This document shows, piece after piece, positions 29,197 through 40,542 of a stretch of 64,000 bases of DNA. The DNA is taken from the NCBI GenBank assembly GCA_025153445.1, contig JANZNS010000004.1, positions 124,001 to 188,000 on the forward strand, read 5' to 3'. Below the pieces are notes generated by a model that worked only from the letters and a program-made list of their open reading frames with translations, did no database searches and was not told where the DNA came from. This DNA comes from Marinobacter sp. BGYM27. Its GTDB lineage: Bacteria; Pseudomonadota; Gammaproteobacteria; Pseudomonadales; Oleiphilaceae. Position numbers and translations under genes: made by a program. Numbering within the stretch: position 1 is the first letter of the stretch; every line of letters starts with the position of its first letter.

Positions 29197-29523
29197 ATGC
29201 CCGAACATTACCCGAAAGCCCATCGCTGGCGAAAACCCCTTCTCATAACCGAGTTCGGCGCCCTGGCGCTGCTGATCGGGTCAATGGCGCTATTCAGCCG
29301 CATCGCCGGCACTGACGGCACCATCAGCCCTGCCTGGCTACTGGTTCCTGCCCTCGCCAGCCTGGCTGTCTTCATGAGTTTTATCGGGCTTATGTACCTG
29401 CGCTGGGTCGTCAATATTGAAGGCGGCGCAGCCTTTAAACACAAGCTGATATTTGGCTTGTTGTCGCTGACATTGATTGGCATCTGGGCTTACAGCATCG
29501 CCCGCACCTGGCAAAGCCTTTAA
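29197..29523 (+). CDS. Small integral membrane protein, unknown function
   Basis: The 108-residue protein has three predicted transmembrane helices, at about 15-37 (LLITEFGALALLIGSMALF), 47-70 (WLLVPALASLAVFMSFIGLMYLR) and 82-103. CTGGAG lies 6 bp upstream of the ATG at 29197, which is a better start than upstream in-frame codons. I do not recognise a family. It precedes pldA by 38 bp in the same direction, so it may be cotranscribed with it. Confidence 0.7.
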   Translation: MPEHYPKAHRWRKPLLITEFGALALLIGSMALFSRIAGTDGTISPAWLLVPALASLAVFMSFIGLMYLRWVVNIEGGAAFKHKLIFGLLSLTLIGIWAYSIARTWQSL

Positions 29524-29561
29524 CAGCAACAGGGATCTTTCTCTATTACACGGACTGAATC

Positions 29562-30677
29562 ATGCGAATACTGACCGCGCTTGGCCTGACGCTTGCAGCC
29601 CCCGCCCTTTTTGCCCAAAGCAATACCAAAGACCCCGCATCTTCCGACGTAAAGCTGGAGGAATGCGCACTGGTCAAAAACGGCGTTCAACGCCTGGCCT
29701 GCTATGACGCCATGACCAATCCGGTGGATGCACGCGACAGTGCAACCGAATTGGAGCAGGAAAAGGCCAATAACGCCGCCGAAAAGCTGAACTTCGAGCC
29801 AACCAAAAAGTCGGAAACCGATCCTGTCTCCAATGGCGAAGTTGAAGAAAGCAAAACAGCCGATGCCGACTCAATGGTCGACCGCTATTTTGCAGCTGAA
29901 CAGGCGCTTTTTTCGTTCTCCGGTAGTTTTGTAACCCACCGGCCGACGTACATCATGCCCTACACCTACATGCACTCGCCCAATCAGACTCCTGTCAGCC
30001 CGCGCACCGGCGCGACCAATTATGACAACAAACTGGACCATGACGAGGCCAAGTACCAGATCAGCTTCAAGGTCCCGCTACTAACGGGCATGTTCGACCG
30101 TAAAACCACTTTGTGGTTTGGTTATACCCAACTTTCTTTCTGGCAGTTGTTCAATTCGGATGCCTCCAAGCCTTTCCGCGAAACCAACTATCAGCCGGAA
30201 ATCTTTGCGCGATACGCGGCACAATGGGACGTTGGCCCCGGTCGTCTTGAAGCCCTCAGCCTGAGCCTCAACCATCAATCAAATGGCCAGTCTGAGCCCC
30301 AATCCCGCAGCTGGAACCGGATCCTGGGCGGCGTGACTTACACCTACAACCGCTGGCTGTTCATGGTTCAGCCCTGGTACCGGATCCCGGAAGACGAGGA
30401 CGAAGACGATAACCCCGACATCGAGTCCTACCTGGGCTACGCGGACTACTGGGCCGTCTATAAACTGGATAACGACCGGACGCTTTCGCTCAAACTGCGC
30501 AACAACCTGAAAACGACTGACAACAAAACCTCGGTCGAGCTGGGCTACAGCTTTCCGATGGGCGACACCATCAAAGGCTATGTGCAGTATTTCAACGGTT
30601 ACGGCGAGAGTCTGATCGACTACAACTATCGCATCCAGCGGGTCAGCGTGGGGATAATGCTGAACGATTGGCTCTAA
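29562..30677 (+). CDS. pldA: Outer membrane phospholipase A
   Basis: The 371-residue protein has a signal peptide (1-18) and an unusual acidic, charged linker (about 25-110). The OMPLA beta barrel follows. The catalytic motif NHQSNGQ places His238 and Ser240 in the expected spacing, and YTQLSFWQLFNSD and a C-terminal QYFNGYGESLIDYN are strong family signatures. It ends in Leu-type barrel residues. It hydrolyses phospholipids that reach the outer leaflet. Calcium and Asn catalytic residues lie downstream in RSWNRILGG. The periplasmic linker is longer than in E. coli. Confidence 0.94.
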   Translation: MRILTALGLTLAAPALFAQSNTKDPASSDVKLEECALVKNGVQRLACYDAMTNPVDARDSATELEQEKANNAAEKLNFEPTKKSETDPVSNGEVEESKTADADSMVDRYFAAEQALFSFSGSFVTHRPTYIMPYTYMHSPNQTPVSPRTGATNYDNKLDHDEAKYQISFKVPLLTGMFDRKTTLWFGYTQLSFWQLFNSDASKPFRETNYQPEIFARYAAQWDVGPGRLEALSLSLNHQSNGQSEPQSRSWNRILGGVTYTYNRWLFMVQPWYRIPEDEDEDDNPDIESYLGYADYWAVYKLDNDRTLSLKLRNNLKTTDNKTSVELGYSFPMGDTIKGYVQYFNGYGESLIDYNYRIQRVSVGIMLNDWL

Positions 30678-30703
30678 AACCAGTCGTCAGCCCCGCGGCA
30701 AAC

Positions 30704-30733
30704 AAAAAAGCCCCGCAAATGCGGGGCTTTTTA
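30704..30733. terminator. Bidirectional terminator between pldA and manB
   Basis: A 7-bp GC-rich stem (GCCCCGC / GCGGGGC) with loop AAAT is flanked by A6 and T5 runs between convergent genes. Confidence 0.9.
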
Positions 30734-30753
30734 ATACTGAACGACACTCAGTT

Positions 30754-32118
30754 TCAGGCGACATTGGCCTTGTTGAGCTGGTCCATTTCCTTGAGCAACT
30801 GCGCTGTCTTGGCCTCCATCAAGGCCTTGTCACCGCGTGACTCCACGTTCAGGCGCACCACGGGTTCGGTGTTCGACATTCGCAGATTGAAGCGCCATTC
30901 GGCAAAGGCGACACTCAGACCATCAACGTGGCTCACCGACTCGGCATCGGGCACATACTTCTCTTCGATTGCCTTGATGACCGCCGGCGGATTATCGATA
31001 GTGCGATTGATCTCACCGCTGGCCGGGTAGGCATCGATCCGTGCATCAATCAGCGATGACAGGCTCTGACCGGACTGACAAAGACGCTCTGCCACCAGCA
31101 GCCACGGAATCATACCGCTGTCACAGTAGGAGAAATCCTTGAAGTAATGGTGAGCGCTCATTTCACCGCCATAGAGCGCGTCCTCTTCACGCATACGTTC
31201 TTTGATAAAGGCATGGCCGGTTTTGCTCTCGACCGCTCGGCCGCCAGCAGCTTCTACCAGATCCAGGGTATTCCAGACCAGACGGGGGTCGTGGATGACC
31301 GCACCACCACCAGCCTTGCGCAGGAACTGATCAGCCAGCAAACCCACTACATAGTAGCCTTCGATAAAGCGGCCTGTTTCATCAAAAAAGAAGCAACGGT
31401 CATAATCGCCATCCCAGGCAATCCCCATATCTGCCTTGTTAGCAATGACCGCCTCGGCCGTTACCGCCCGGTTTTCTTCCAGGATCGGATTGGGTACACC
31501 ATTCGGGAACTCGCCATTCGGGTCATTCTGCAGTTTGACGTACTTGAATGGCAGCCGCGATTCCAGCTTGTCCATGATCAGACCCGCACCACCGTTACCG
31601 GCATTGGTGACAATCGTCAGCGGCTTGAGATCTGCGCTGTTGATGTATCCCATCAGGTGATCAAGATAGGCGTCTTCTGCCTTCAGGGTGTGATAGGTAC
31701 CCGCTTTTGGCGCATCTTCAAACGGCTCATCCAACCGGTCGTGAATATCCCGCAGCCCGGTATCATTACTGATCGGACGCGACTCCTGCCGTACCAGCTT
31801 CATGCCGTTGTAGTCTTTCGGGTTATGGCTCGCGGTCACCATAATGCCGCCATCCATCTTGAAATGGCTGGTAGCGAAATAAACCAGCTCGGTACCGCAA
31901 AGCCCGATGTCGTAAACATCGGCACCGGCGGCCTGCAGCCCGCGATTCAGCGCATCGGCCATTTCCGGGCTCGACAACCGGATGTCATAACCGGTGATCA
32001 CTTTTTTGGCACCGGTGACGGCCACATAAGCGCGACCGATACGTTCGGCAAGCTCCGGATTCAGCTGATCAGGAATCCGGCCGCGAATATCATATGCCTT
32101 GAAACATGAATAACTCAT
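30754..32118 (-). CDS. manB: Phosphomannomutase (CpsG/ManB type)
   Basis: This enzyme interconverts mannose-6-phosphate and mannose-1-phosphate for GDP-mannose synthesis. The 454-residue protein has the alpha-D-phosphohexomutase motifs: the phosphoserine loop [17 protein letters not shown], the metal loop [11 protein letters not shown] and the sugar-binding [10 protein letters not shown] phosphate-binding segment ([15 protein letters not shown]) is near the C-terminus. It resembles E. coli CpsG more than Pseudomonas AlgC. It lies 60 bp after manC in the same direction, so one operon supplies GDP-mannose for surface polysaccharide. Confidence 0.94.
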   Translation of the reverse strand: MSYSCFKAYDIRGRIPDQLNPELAERIGRAYVAVTGAKKVITGYDIRLSSPEMADALNRGLQAAGADVYDIGLCGTELVYFATSHFKMDGGIMVTASHNPKDYNGMKLVRQESRPISNDTGLRDIHDRLDEPFEDAPKAGTYHTLKAEDAYLDHLMGYINSADLKPLTIVTNAGNGGAGLIMDKLESRLPFKYVKLQNDPNGEFPNGVPNPILEENRAVTAEAVIANKADMGIAWDGDYDRCFFFDETGRFIEGYYVVGLLADQFLRKAGGGAVIHDPRLVWNTLDLVEAAGGRAVESKTGHAFIKERMREEDALYGGEMSAHHYFKDFSYCDSGMIPWLLVAERLCQSGQSLSSLIDARIDAYPASGEINRTIDNPPAVIKAIEEKYVPDAESVSHVDGLSVAFAEWRFNLRMSNTEPVVRLNVESRGDKALMEAKTAQLLKEMDQLNKANVA

Positions 32119-32178
32119 TCAATTCTCCTTGTCATCCGACCGGTCAGCCCACTGCCGGTCGTCCTTGCAATAGGTTTA

Positions 32179-33645
32179 TCAGGCTTTTACTGACGCCACC
32201 GGAATCTCATCCTGCTCGCGGGCAGGCTCAGATTCAGTCTCTGTACGTCCGTAGTTGTCCTGCAGTCGCTCGATGTCGTCCTCACCCAGATAAGTGCCGG
32301 ATTGTACCTCGATCAGCTCGAGCGGAATCTTTCCCGGGTTCGCCAGCCGATGAACAGTGCCGATCGGAATATAGGTCGACTCATTCTCCGCCAGCAAAAA
32401 GGTGTCGTCACCACGGGTGACTTCAGCCGTGCCCGAGACCACGATCCAGTGCTCGGCACGATGGTGATGTTTCTGCAGCGAAAGTTTCTCGCCCGGTTTG
32501 ACGGTAATCCGCTTCACCTGGAAGCGACTGCCCATATCAATACTGTCGTAACTGCCCCAGGGACGATAGACCTCGCGGTGGCAAATCGCCTCGGTGCGCT
32601 GGGAACCATTAAGCTGATTCACCAGTTTTTTGACGTCCTGTACCCGGTCGCGGTGCGCGACCATCACGGCATCTTTGGTATCGACAACAACCAGGTTCTC
32701 AACACCCAGCATGGTCACCAGTTTGTCCTTTGAGTGAACAAGGCAGCCGCGGGAGTCTTCGAGGCAGGCATCACCGATGATGACGTTGTCACTGTCGTCC
32801 TTCTCATTAATGTCCCACAAGGCTGACCAGGAGCCCACATCATTCCAACCGGAATCAAGTGGCACCAGAACGGCGCGATTCGTGTGCTCCATCACTGCGT
32901 AGTCAATGGAATCATCCGGACAATGCTCGAATATTTCAGCAGGGATGCGGGTGAACCCTAGATCCCGCGTGTAGTTACTGGCGGCCAAGGCACAGGTATC
33001 GTAAATATCAGGACTGTGCTTTTTCAGCTCTTCCAGATAAGCATCAGCACGAAACATGAACATCCCGCTATTCCAGAAATAGCCCCCTTCCTGCAGAAGC
33101 GCGGTCGCGGTTCGGGCGTCAGGCTTTTCAATAAACCGGCTGACCTTGAGTGCGCCCGTCGCGGCGTCCGCCTGTTCGCCACTGGCGATATAGCCATATC
33201 CCGTTTCGGGGCGATCCGGTGTCACACCGAACAGTACCAGCGAACCTTTCTTCGCGGTCACCTGCCCTGCGGCCAGCACCCGGTGAAAAAGCGCGGGCTG
33301 ATCAATTGCATGATCGGCTGGCAACACCAGCATGATCTCTTCAGGGTTCTCCCGAGCGATTTCCATCGCCGCCAGTGCCACCGCAGGCGCGGTGTTGCGG
33401 CCAAAGGGTTCGAGCAGAATCGAGCGAGACTTGAGATTAATGGCCTCTAGCTGCTCCTTCACGATGAACCGGTGTTCATCGTTGGCAACAATCAACGGTG
33501 CGCCCATACCCTCGGGCAAGCGCGTGAGCGTGTCCTGAAACATGCTCTGGCTGCCAACCAGCGGAAGAAACTGCTTGGGATATGCCTGACGCGACAACGG
33601 CCAGAGCCGGGAGCCCGTGCCGCCTGAAAGAATTACTGGAATCAT
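32179..33645 (-). CDS. manC: Mannose-1-phosphate guanylyltransferase / mannose-6-phosphate isomerase
   Basis: The 488-residue bifunctional enzyme has an N-terminal nucleotidyltransferase domain beginning MIPVILSGGTGSRLWPLSR and including FVEKP-like FIEKPDA. The C-terminal type II isomerase cupin domain contains RPWGSYDSIDMGSRFQVKRI and LQKHHHRAEHWIVVSG. It converts fructose-6-phosphate to mannose-6-phosphate, and mannose-1-phosphate to GDP-mannose. AAGGAG before the ATG at 33645 fixes the start; the open frame continues upstream to 33771 but without family similarity. It leads the manC-manB operon. Confidence 0.96.
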   Translation of the reverse strand: MIPVILSGGTGSRLWPLSRQAYPKQFLPLVGSQSMFQDTLTRLPEGMGAPLIVANDEHRFIVKEQLEAINLKSRSILLEPFGRNTAPAVALAAMEIARENPEEIMLVLPADHAIDQPALFHRVLAAGQVTAKKGSLVLFGVTPDRPETGYGYIASGEQADAATGALKVSRFIEKPDARTATALLQEGGYFWNSGMFMFRADAYLEELKKHSPDIYDTCALAASNYTRDLGFTRIPAEIFEHCPDDSIDYAVMEHTNRAVLVPLDSGWNDVGSWSALWDINEKDDSDNVIIGDACLEDSRGCLVHSKDKLVTMLGVENLVVVDTKDAVMVAHRDRVQDVKKLVNQLNGSQRTEAICHREVYRPWGSYDSIDMGSRFQVKRITVKPGEKLSLQKHHHRAEHWIVVSGTAEVTRGDDTFLLAENESTYIPIGTVHRLANPGKIPLELIEVQSGTYLGEDDIERLQDNYGRTETESEPAREQDEIPVASVKA

Positions 33646-34159
33646 CACCCGCTCCTTATCCTCAATGAGTATTCGCCTGGAATGCCCTGTTTTCGGGCAT
33701 CCGACCTCTGCGAGGTTTCCAATCCATGAGCACTGTCTTTTAGCACCAACAATCGTGCTATCCATGACCACGCTGCCCGCATCACGCTCTATCAGGCACT
33801 GCTGCTTGCAACAGCCTGCCTGTAACGGACGATCTGATTAACAAAACAAACACAATGTGTGCCAGCTTGCGCATGATACCTGACGATAGGACGAACGAGC
33901 GCCGTACTCTGATCTTCAATACCGATCTTCAATACCGATCTTCAATACCAGGGATTTTCAACATCAGGCGCAGACGTTATCGCATTAACAGGTTAAAAGC
34001 TGGTTACCGAAAATTAGCGTTTGGGAAAATATGGAAAAACCGAGGAAAAACAGGCGAGAATCAAACGGAGGAGTCAAAACGAAACACAAATTTCTCAACA
34101 AAAGAACGACAGCGGGCGACGCCCTTGAAAGCACGCCGCCACCGCCAGAGCCGACAATT
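33646..34159. other. Intergenic region upstream of manC (514 bp)
   Basis: The region contains the manC promoter, which I could not pin down, and a short tandem repeat. The stretch 34020-34140 is A-rich on the plus strand. No ORF with a recognisable domain is present, and no terminator is evident after bfr. Confidence 0.5.
33911..33949. repeat. Three perfect tandem copies of a 13-bp unit
   Basis: The unit GATCTTCAATACC occurs three times without a gap (33911-33923, 33924-33936, 33937-33949). It lies about 270 bp upstream of the manC start. Confidence 0.9.
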
Positions 34160-34636
34160 TTAGCTGGCCGCCGCGCTCTGAAGCTGAACGTAGTTCTGCT
34201 CGCCCATGCGCTCGATCATGTCCAACTGAGTCTCAAGCCAGTCAATATGATCTTCCTCACTGTCCAGAATGCTGCGGAATAGTGCACGACTGGTGAAATC
34301 TTTCACCTCTTCGCAGTACACAACCGCCTCTTTCAGGTCCTTGTGAGCAATATGCTCAAGCTTGAGATCACACTCGATCATTTCCTTGACGTTCTCGCCA
34401 ATCATCAGCTTGTTGAGATCCTGAAGGTTCGGCAGCCCCTCGAGGAACAGAATCCGCTCAATTAGCTGATCGGCGTGCTTCATCTCGTCAATGGATTCTT
34501 CGTACTCTTTCGCCGCAAGGTGAGTGATGCCCCAATCCTTGTACATGCGAGAATGCAAAAAGTACTGGTTAATCGCCGTCAACTCGTTGGCGAGTACCTT
34601 GTTCAAAAACTGGATGACCTTCTTATCACCTTTCAT
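34160..34636 (-). CDS. bfr: Bacterioferritin
   Basis: The 158-residue protein stores iron in a 24-subunit cage with a ferroxidase centre. Ligands Glu18, Glu51 and His54 are present, and Met52 (in DEMKHAD) is the heme axial ligand, so it is a heme-binding bacterioferritin rather than ferritin. The later [12 protein letters not shown] supplies the second part of the site. The ATG at 34636 gives the standard N-terminus ([26 protein letters not shown] family). bfd, which releases its iron, lies 145 bp upstream in the same direction. Confidence 0.96.
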   Translation of the reverse strand: MKGDKKVIQFLNKVLANELTAINQYFLHSRMYKDWGITHLAAKEYEESIDEMKHADQLIERILFLEGLPNLQDLNKLMIGENVKEMIECDLKLEHIAHKDLKEAVVYCEEVKDFTSRALFRSILDSEEDHIDWLETQLDMIERMGEQNYVQLQSAAAS

Positions 34637-34780
34637 TACTGACGCACCTTGTCCGTTCCATATGAACAACAAGGATAGACCTAAAGCCAGCAATAAAAAA
34701 TCGCAACGGAAAATGATTCCCAGTGGCACCAGAGGCGCATTCAGCCTGGTGCCGGAAGGCAGGTAAAACGGAGGGATTGG

Positions 34781-34987
34781 TCAGGCAGGGTGAGCGAGCA
34801 ATCCGGCCATGTTCAGGTAGTCGTTTGACTGGCACTCACGCAGAATTTCACGTGCAGTGGAGGCACAACGCCCGCATTGACGGCCAACGCCCATTTCCTT
34901 GCCCAGCTGACGCATGGAGCGACATCCCTCTTCCGCCGCTTGACGAATCTGGGTATCAGTAACTCCCTGACAAAGGCAAACGTACAT
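34781..34987 (-). CDS. bfd: Bacterioferritin-associated ferredoxin
   Basis: This 68-residue [2Fe-2S] protein gives electrons to bacterioferritin to release stored iron. The ligands are Cys4 and Cys6 (MYVCLCQGVTD) and the pair in GRQCGRCASTA, in the arrangement typical of Bfd. A clear Fur box lies about 30 bp upstream, consistent with expression under iron limitation. Confidence 0.95.
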   Translation of the reverse strand: MYVCLCQGVTDTQIRQAAEEGCRSMRQLGKEMGVGRQCGRCASTAREILRECQSNDYLNMAGLLAHPA

Positions 34988-35014
34988 AAACGCCTCGCAC
35001 CTGACTGATTAAAC

Positions 35015-35033
35015 GATGATGATAATTATTGTC
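35015..35033 (-). promoter_or_regulatory. Fur box upstream of bfd
   Basis: The sequence GATGATGATAATTATTGTC matches 16 of 19 positions of the Fur consensus GATAATGATAATCATTATC. It lies 28-46 bp before the bfd start codon. Confidence 0.75.
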
Positions 35034-35119
35034 ATTCGCAAGCGTGATTGCAACCCTTCCTGTTCAGTTTTTGTGTAACGGTTTGCCACTACCTATCTCA
35101 CCCCCTTAATCCAGAAGAC

Positions 35120-35148
35120 TAGACAGAAACCGCCCTCACACGTAAGAT
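35120..35148 (+). promoter_or_regulatory. Promoter of tRNA-Arg
   Basis: The -35 box TAGACA (5 of 6) and the -10 box TAAGAT (4 of 6) are separated by 17 bp. A GC-rich discriminator (TGCGCA) follows, common in stringently controlled tRNA promoters. The mature tRNA starts 40 bp after the -10 box. Confidence 0.5.
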
Positions 35149-35187
35149 TGCGCACTCGAAATTGACGTACCACCGTCAAGCTCGAAT

Positions 35188-35264
<77 letters not shown>

Positions 35265-35266
35265 TA

Positions 35267-35307
35267 TTCCACAAAAAAGCCCACTTCGAGTGGGCTTTTT
35301 TGTGGAA
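35267..35307 (+). terminator. Rho-independent terminator of tRNA-Arg
   Basis: A long inverted repeat of about 19 bp per arm (inner stem AAGCCCACT / AGTGGGCTT, loop TCG) includes A6 and T6 runs. It lies immediately after the tRNA. Confidence 0.93.
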
Positions 35308-35842
35308 TCGTGGTTTGCCGGAGGGCAGATAAAGAACCTCAGTTCGACAAATTGCGAACGCAATATGGACGCAGAAGCGCAGCGACGCGGCGGGGCAAAG
35401 CCCCGAAGATCGCGCTCAGGCGATCTGAATTGACTCTTTCGCCAGTGCACAACTCAGCGATCACTTACATTCCTTTCGGTCTTGCGCGCCCAAATTCGCC
35501 TCTCTACAACATGCGGTCTTGAGCTTTTCTCGCCCAACACATCAGCGAACAAACGCAATCCTCGCAAAAAGCCGCTCCTTTACAACGAGTACCACTACCC
35601 TTCCCGCTAGCTTTCCCTCGGGAAACTGACCCAACCGGTACTGCGGCCAATCCAGCTTTGAGGGCAATCTCGGTGCAAGGCAGAAATCGAGCTCTTTTGC
35701 GACGTTTTTTGTTCACAGCCCCAGCCGGTAGCACGCCTTAGAGAACTCCTTCACATAGTACAAAAAGTAACGAGAATTCGTTTCTGCCGACGGCTAACAA
35801 CCTCTAGTCTCCCGGCGATCAGCAAACTAGGAATGCATTGAT
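35308..35842. other. Intergenic region between tRNA-Arg and the M66 lipoprotein gene (535 bp)
   Basis: The region carries no supported gene. A short GC-rich hairpin (GGGGCAAAGCCCC) lies near 35393. Minus-strand open frames here are the familiar spurious translations that run through tRNA genes. I looked for a copy of the tRNA 3' end that could mark an integration site and found none nearby. Confidence 0.6.
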
Positions 35843-38695
35843 ATGTCTAAAAAAATACTGGGATGCACACTAGCCGGACTCTTTCTTTCCGGATGCGGCG
35901 GTGGTGGCGATTCTGATACGCCATCATCAGGTGCACTCGCAGAAATAAGCGAAAACCAGACACCAGCCGTCGCACAACTACCCTATCACCACCAACCAAA
36001 GGTGCGTGCCAACACGGCTCCTATACAGTTCACTGCCGACGGGCTGCCAGACTGGGCCAGTCTTGATGCCCGCACGGGTGCTATCAGCGGCATACCCGGG
36101 CCTGATGATGTCACTGCATACGCGCCCTATGCGCTGACGGTGACAACCGACGCAGGCAAGTATTCCCAGAATCAGGTGCTGCGGGTGCTGGCGACGGAGG
36201 CGTACCTTGCCGGCGAGCCAGCACTTGCGTTTGACGCCACCGACTACGATGGCAACAAGCGAACAATACGCAATGATCTATCAGGCGGGCCGCTGAAGGG
36301 CCAAGTCACTTTTGGCCAATCTCATACTGTCAAACCCAATAGCAATTTCGTACGAGATGAAGGCGACGAAACCCGGAGTGTCTACAAGCCAAAACCTGTG
36401 GCCCTTCGGGATGCTTTGCTGTTGTTCACACCCGATACTGCGAACACGCCGATTACGGTTGATGTCATGGCGTTTCTCAATGGCGAACCGGCCGGTCGCT
36501 TTGCCATGAGCCACCCCAACGCGCTGCCAAGGTCGGATCACTCGGGTCAACGTCGTGTTGAATATTCTACCCGGGCATGGAGTGTGCGGCTGCCCTGGGA
36601 GCTGATGCGTAATGGCTTGTCACTGAAATTTATAGTGAATGGCGATGCGCCTGACGCGCCAACCGGCCAGTTGATTGCATCTGATATCGATATTGGTGAG
36701 GCCAGCCAGATTGTATTCCAGTCTATACGGCTCGGCATGCTGACCCCGGTAGAGCGCAACGCCAATCACTTCACCCTGAACGATCCGGTTCTGGCAGCCA
36801 CCGACTACTTCCAGACTCTTCCTGTGTCTAAGCTGGTGATGGGCAGCTATGCCGATATGGAGTTGGACAGGGTCATTATTGGCAGCGGCAAAATTTACAC
36901 CGACGCCAGCGATGACGAAGGCGGTATTTACAGCGGTGATATGCGGGGAGACGTCGCGAAATCCCAGGTTAGCGTGGGTATTAATGAAGCCAACTATGGC
37001 GTTACCAGTAACAGCATGCGCCAATCGTATCCTCATATTTTCAAACAAATCACCAATCATCACGCCTGGGGTAATTATCAGAATGGGCGGCAAGGGCATG
37101 GACTTAGTGGCGGCAACGGCATCGGCACTTTATCCAGCAGCAGCGGCAATGAGGCAAGCCATGAATGGGGGCACGCCTACGGGCTCGGCCACTATCCCGG
37201 CAGCACACTGACAGAAGACGGCCGCTGGCAGCGGCATCATGCTGACAGCGGCTGGGGTTACATTGCTTACCGTAACCGCATGCGCGATAACATACATAAC
37301 GATAGCTGGACCGACGAGGCCAAGCCCTTTGGTTCGCACTTCATGGGACACATTGAGTACCGCAAAGATGCGATGTCCGGTGGCTGGGGCCACTCACCGT
37401 TCTCATCCTATACGCTCTATACCAGCTTCTCGGCCCGCTTTATTCAGCAGGATCTGGCGCGGTATCCCATTCCGGATGAAACTTATGAAACCGGTTACAA
37501 AAAATGGGATACGGAAACCGGTCAATATAAGGCGCATCGTTTTCAGGCCTCGCAAAACGTTCTTGCTCCGGTAAAAACAGGAGTGCCTGTGGCGACAATT
37601 CTGGGTGGCTATGATCCGGATGGCACCAACGCGGTCATCTACCCGGTATTTCATGGCAACTACGGCAACGTGTTTGAGTTGCCGGAGCCGGAGATGTCCA
37701 GCACCACCGGCATTTGCTGGGTCAATGTCCGGAATGCCAGTGGTGCGCAAAAACGTATAGAGGTGGCAGCCCAGCGTCATAATGGCGGCAGTATTAATCA
37801 ACTGCACTTCAACCTGGAAGCGACATTCCGCCCCACCGAAGCGACGCTGACCTGCCGCCGCAATGGCTCGGATATCGAGCTGACACGCACAACCTTTGAC
37901 GGCCAGATCCCCGAACTGCCCCCAGCAGCGATAGTAGGCCAGGAGCACGGCTACAAGCAGCTTCGTGACAGAGAAATAGCGCAACTGAATGCCGCACTCG
38001 AAACCATTGCGGCAGATCACGTTCCGGTATTACCGAACGAAGCGCGGCTATGGCTTTCCAGCTACTCCGATGCCGATGTTTCAGAAGGGCTGAGCACCGC
38101 GGCCAAGGCCGTTCTTGCTCGCATTCAGAAAACTGATGACAGCATTATGCGCGCTCAAGCTTTGGTCAGCCAGCAGGGATCAGAAGGCACAAGCGCAAGC
38201 GAAACTCAGGACCTGCTGACCGAACTGCTTATCGACCGCGGCATGATTGCAGGGCCGGCGGATGTCGATCTGAAAGGCGACGTCATTAAAAACGGCAACA
38301 ACCGTCTATCCACCACTCTGAATGACAAGGGACATATCACCGTTGTCACAGGCGCCGCAGGGCAACCTGAAGCCGCACAATGGCTAATGACGGCCCGGGG
38401 CAGCTTGCACCCTATTGACCAACCCTGGAACTGCCTGATTCCGAGTGGAGGGCATCTGGGCCTGGCGATTTGTGATCCTCACAACAGCGCTCAAAGCTGG
38501 ATTCACGACGATAGCGACAGGCTGAGGAATGTGGGGAACGGGCAGTGTGTGGATTATGATTACTCCCAAAATCGTGCCCTTATGTACGGTTGTCATGGCG
38601 GCGGGAATCAGCGATGGCTGGGCGTTCTCCGGACCAACAGCGTATTACTGGCGACACTTCCGGGTAGCGTTCTGCAAACCCTCTACGGCAGATAA
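35843..38695 (+). CDS. Lipoprotein with M66 (StcE/TagA-like) zinc metalloprotease domain and lectin-like C-terminus
   Basis: The 950-residue protein has a lipoprotein signal (LAGLFLSGCGGGG; lipobox cysteine at about 18). A putative Ig-like part follows (about 40-110, DWASLDARTGAISGIPG). The zinc-binding site is HEWGHAYGLGH, with His440, Glu441, His444 and His450 in the HExxHxxGxxH pattern. Further matches to StcE after the site are DAMSGGWGHSPFSSYTLYT and a GYKKWDTETGQY segment. StcE and TagA cut mucin-type glycoproteins. The end (about 860-935: QSWIHDD, GNGQCVDYDY, GCHGGGNQRW) looks like a ricin-type beta-trefoil unit. AGGA precedes the ATG. It stands alone next to a tRNA. Confidence 0.85.
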   Translation: MSKKILGCTLAGLFLSGCGGGGDSDTPSSGALAEISENQTPAVAQLPYHHQPKVRANTAPIQFTADGLPDWASLDARTGAISGIPGPDDVTAYAPYALTVTTDAGKYSQNQVLRVLATEAYLAGEPALAFDATDYDGNKRTIRNDLSGGPLKGQVTFGQSHTVKPNSNFVRDEGDETRSVYKPKPVALRDALLLFTPDTANTPITVDVMAFLNGEPAGRFAMSHPNALPRSDHSGQRRVEYSTRAWSVRLPWELMRNGLSLKFIVNGDAPDAPTGQLIASDIDIGEASQIVFQSIRLGMLTPVERNANHFTLNDPVLAATDYFQTLPVSKLVMGSYADMELDRVIIGSGKIYTDASDDEGGIYSGDMRGDVAKSQVSVGINEANYGVTSNSMRQSYPHIFKQITNHHAWGNYQNGRQGHGLSGGNGIGTLSSSSGNEASHEWGHAYGLGHYPGSTLTEDGRWQRHHADSGWGYIAYRNRMRDNIHNDSWTDEAKPFGSHFMGHIEYRKDAMSGGWGHSPFSSYTLYTSFSARFIQQDLARYPIPDETYETGYKKWDTETGQYKAHRFQASQNVLAPVKTGVPVATILGGYDPDGTNAVIYPVFHGNYGNVFELPEPEMSSTTGICWVNVRNASGAQKRIEVAAQRHNGGSINQLHFNLEATFRPTEATLTCRRNGSDIELTRTTFDGQIPELPPAAIVGQEHGYKQLRDREIAQLNAALETIAADHVPVLPNEARLWLSSYSDADVSEGLSTAAKAVLARIQKTDDSIMRAQALVSQQGSEGTSASETQDLLTELLIDRGMIAGPADVDLKGDVIKNGNNRLSTTLNDKGHITVVTGAAGQPEAAQWLMTARGSLHPIDQPWNCLIPSGGHLGLAICDPHNSAQSWIHDDSDRLRNVGNGQCVDYDYSQNRALMYGCHGGGNQRWLGVLRTNSVLLATLPGSVLQTLYGR

Positions 38696-38702
38696 ACAGT
38701 AA

Positions 38703-38732
38703 CAAAGGGAGAGGCGCGCGCCTCTCCCCTCC
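38703..38732. terminator. Hairpin between the M66 gene and gdhA
   Basis: A perfect 22-bp GC-rich palindrome at 38707-38728 (half site GGGAGAGGCGC) lies between convergent genes. It lacks a T run, so termination efficiency is uncertain. Confidence 0.55.
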
Positions 38733-38813
38733 CGTATCGCATACCAATGCTAGCAACCCAATGAATTCGATATCAGTGTAAGAGATATCTTCCGCCTGAT
38801 AGAACGCCTTTGG

Positions 38814-40542
<1,729 letters not shown>

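Noticed and set aside
33840-33880. Possible sigma-54 promoter before manC (TGGCACACATTGTG)
   Set aside because: The -12 GC is not at the required 10-bp distance from GG.
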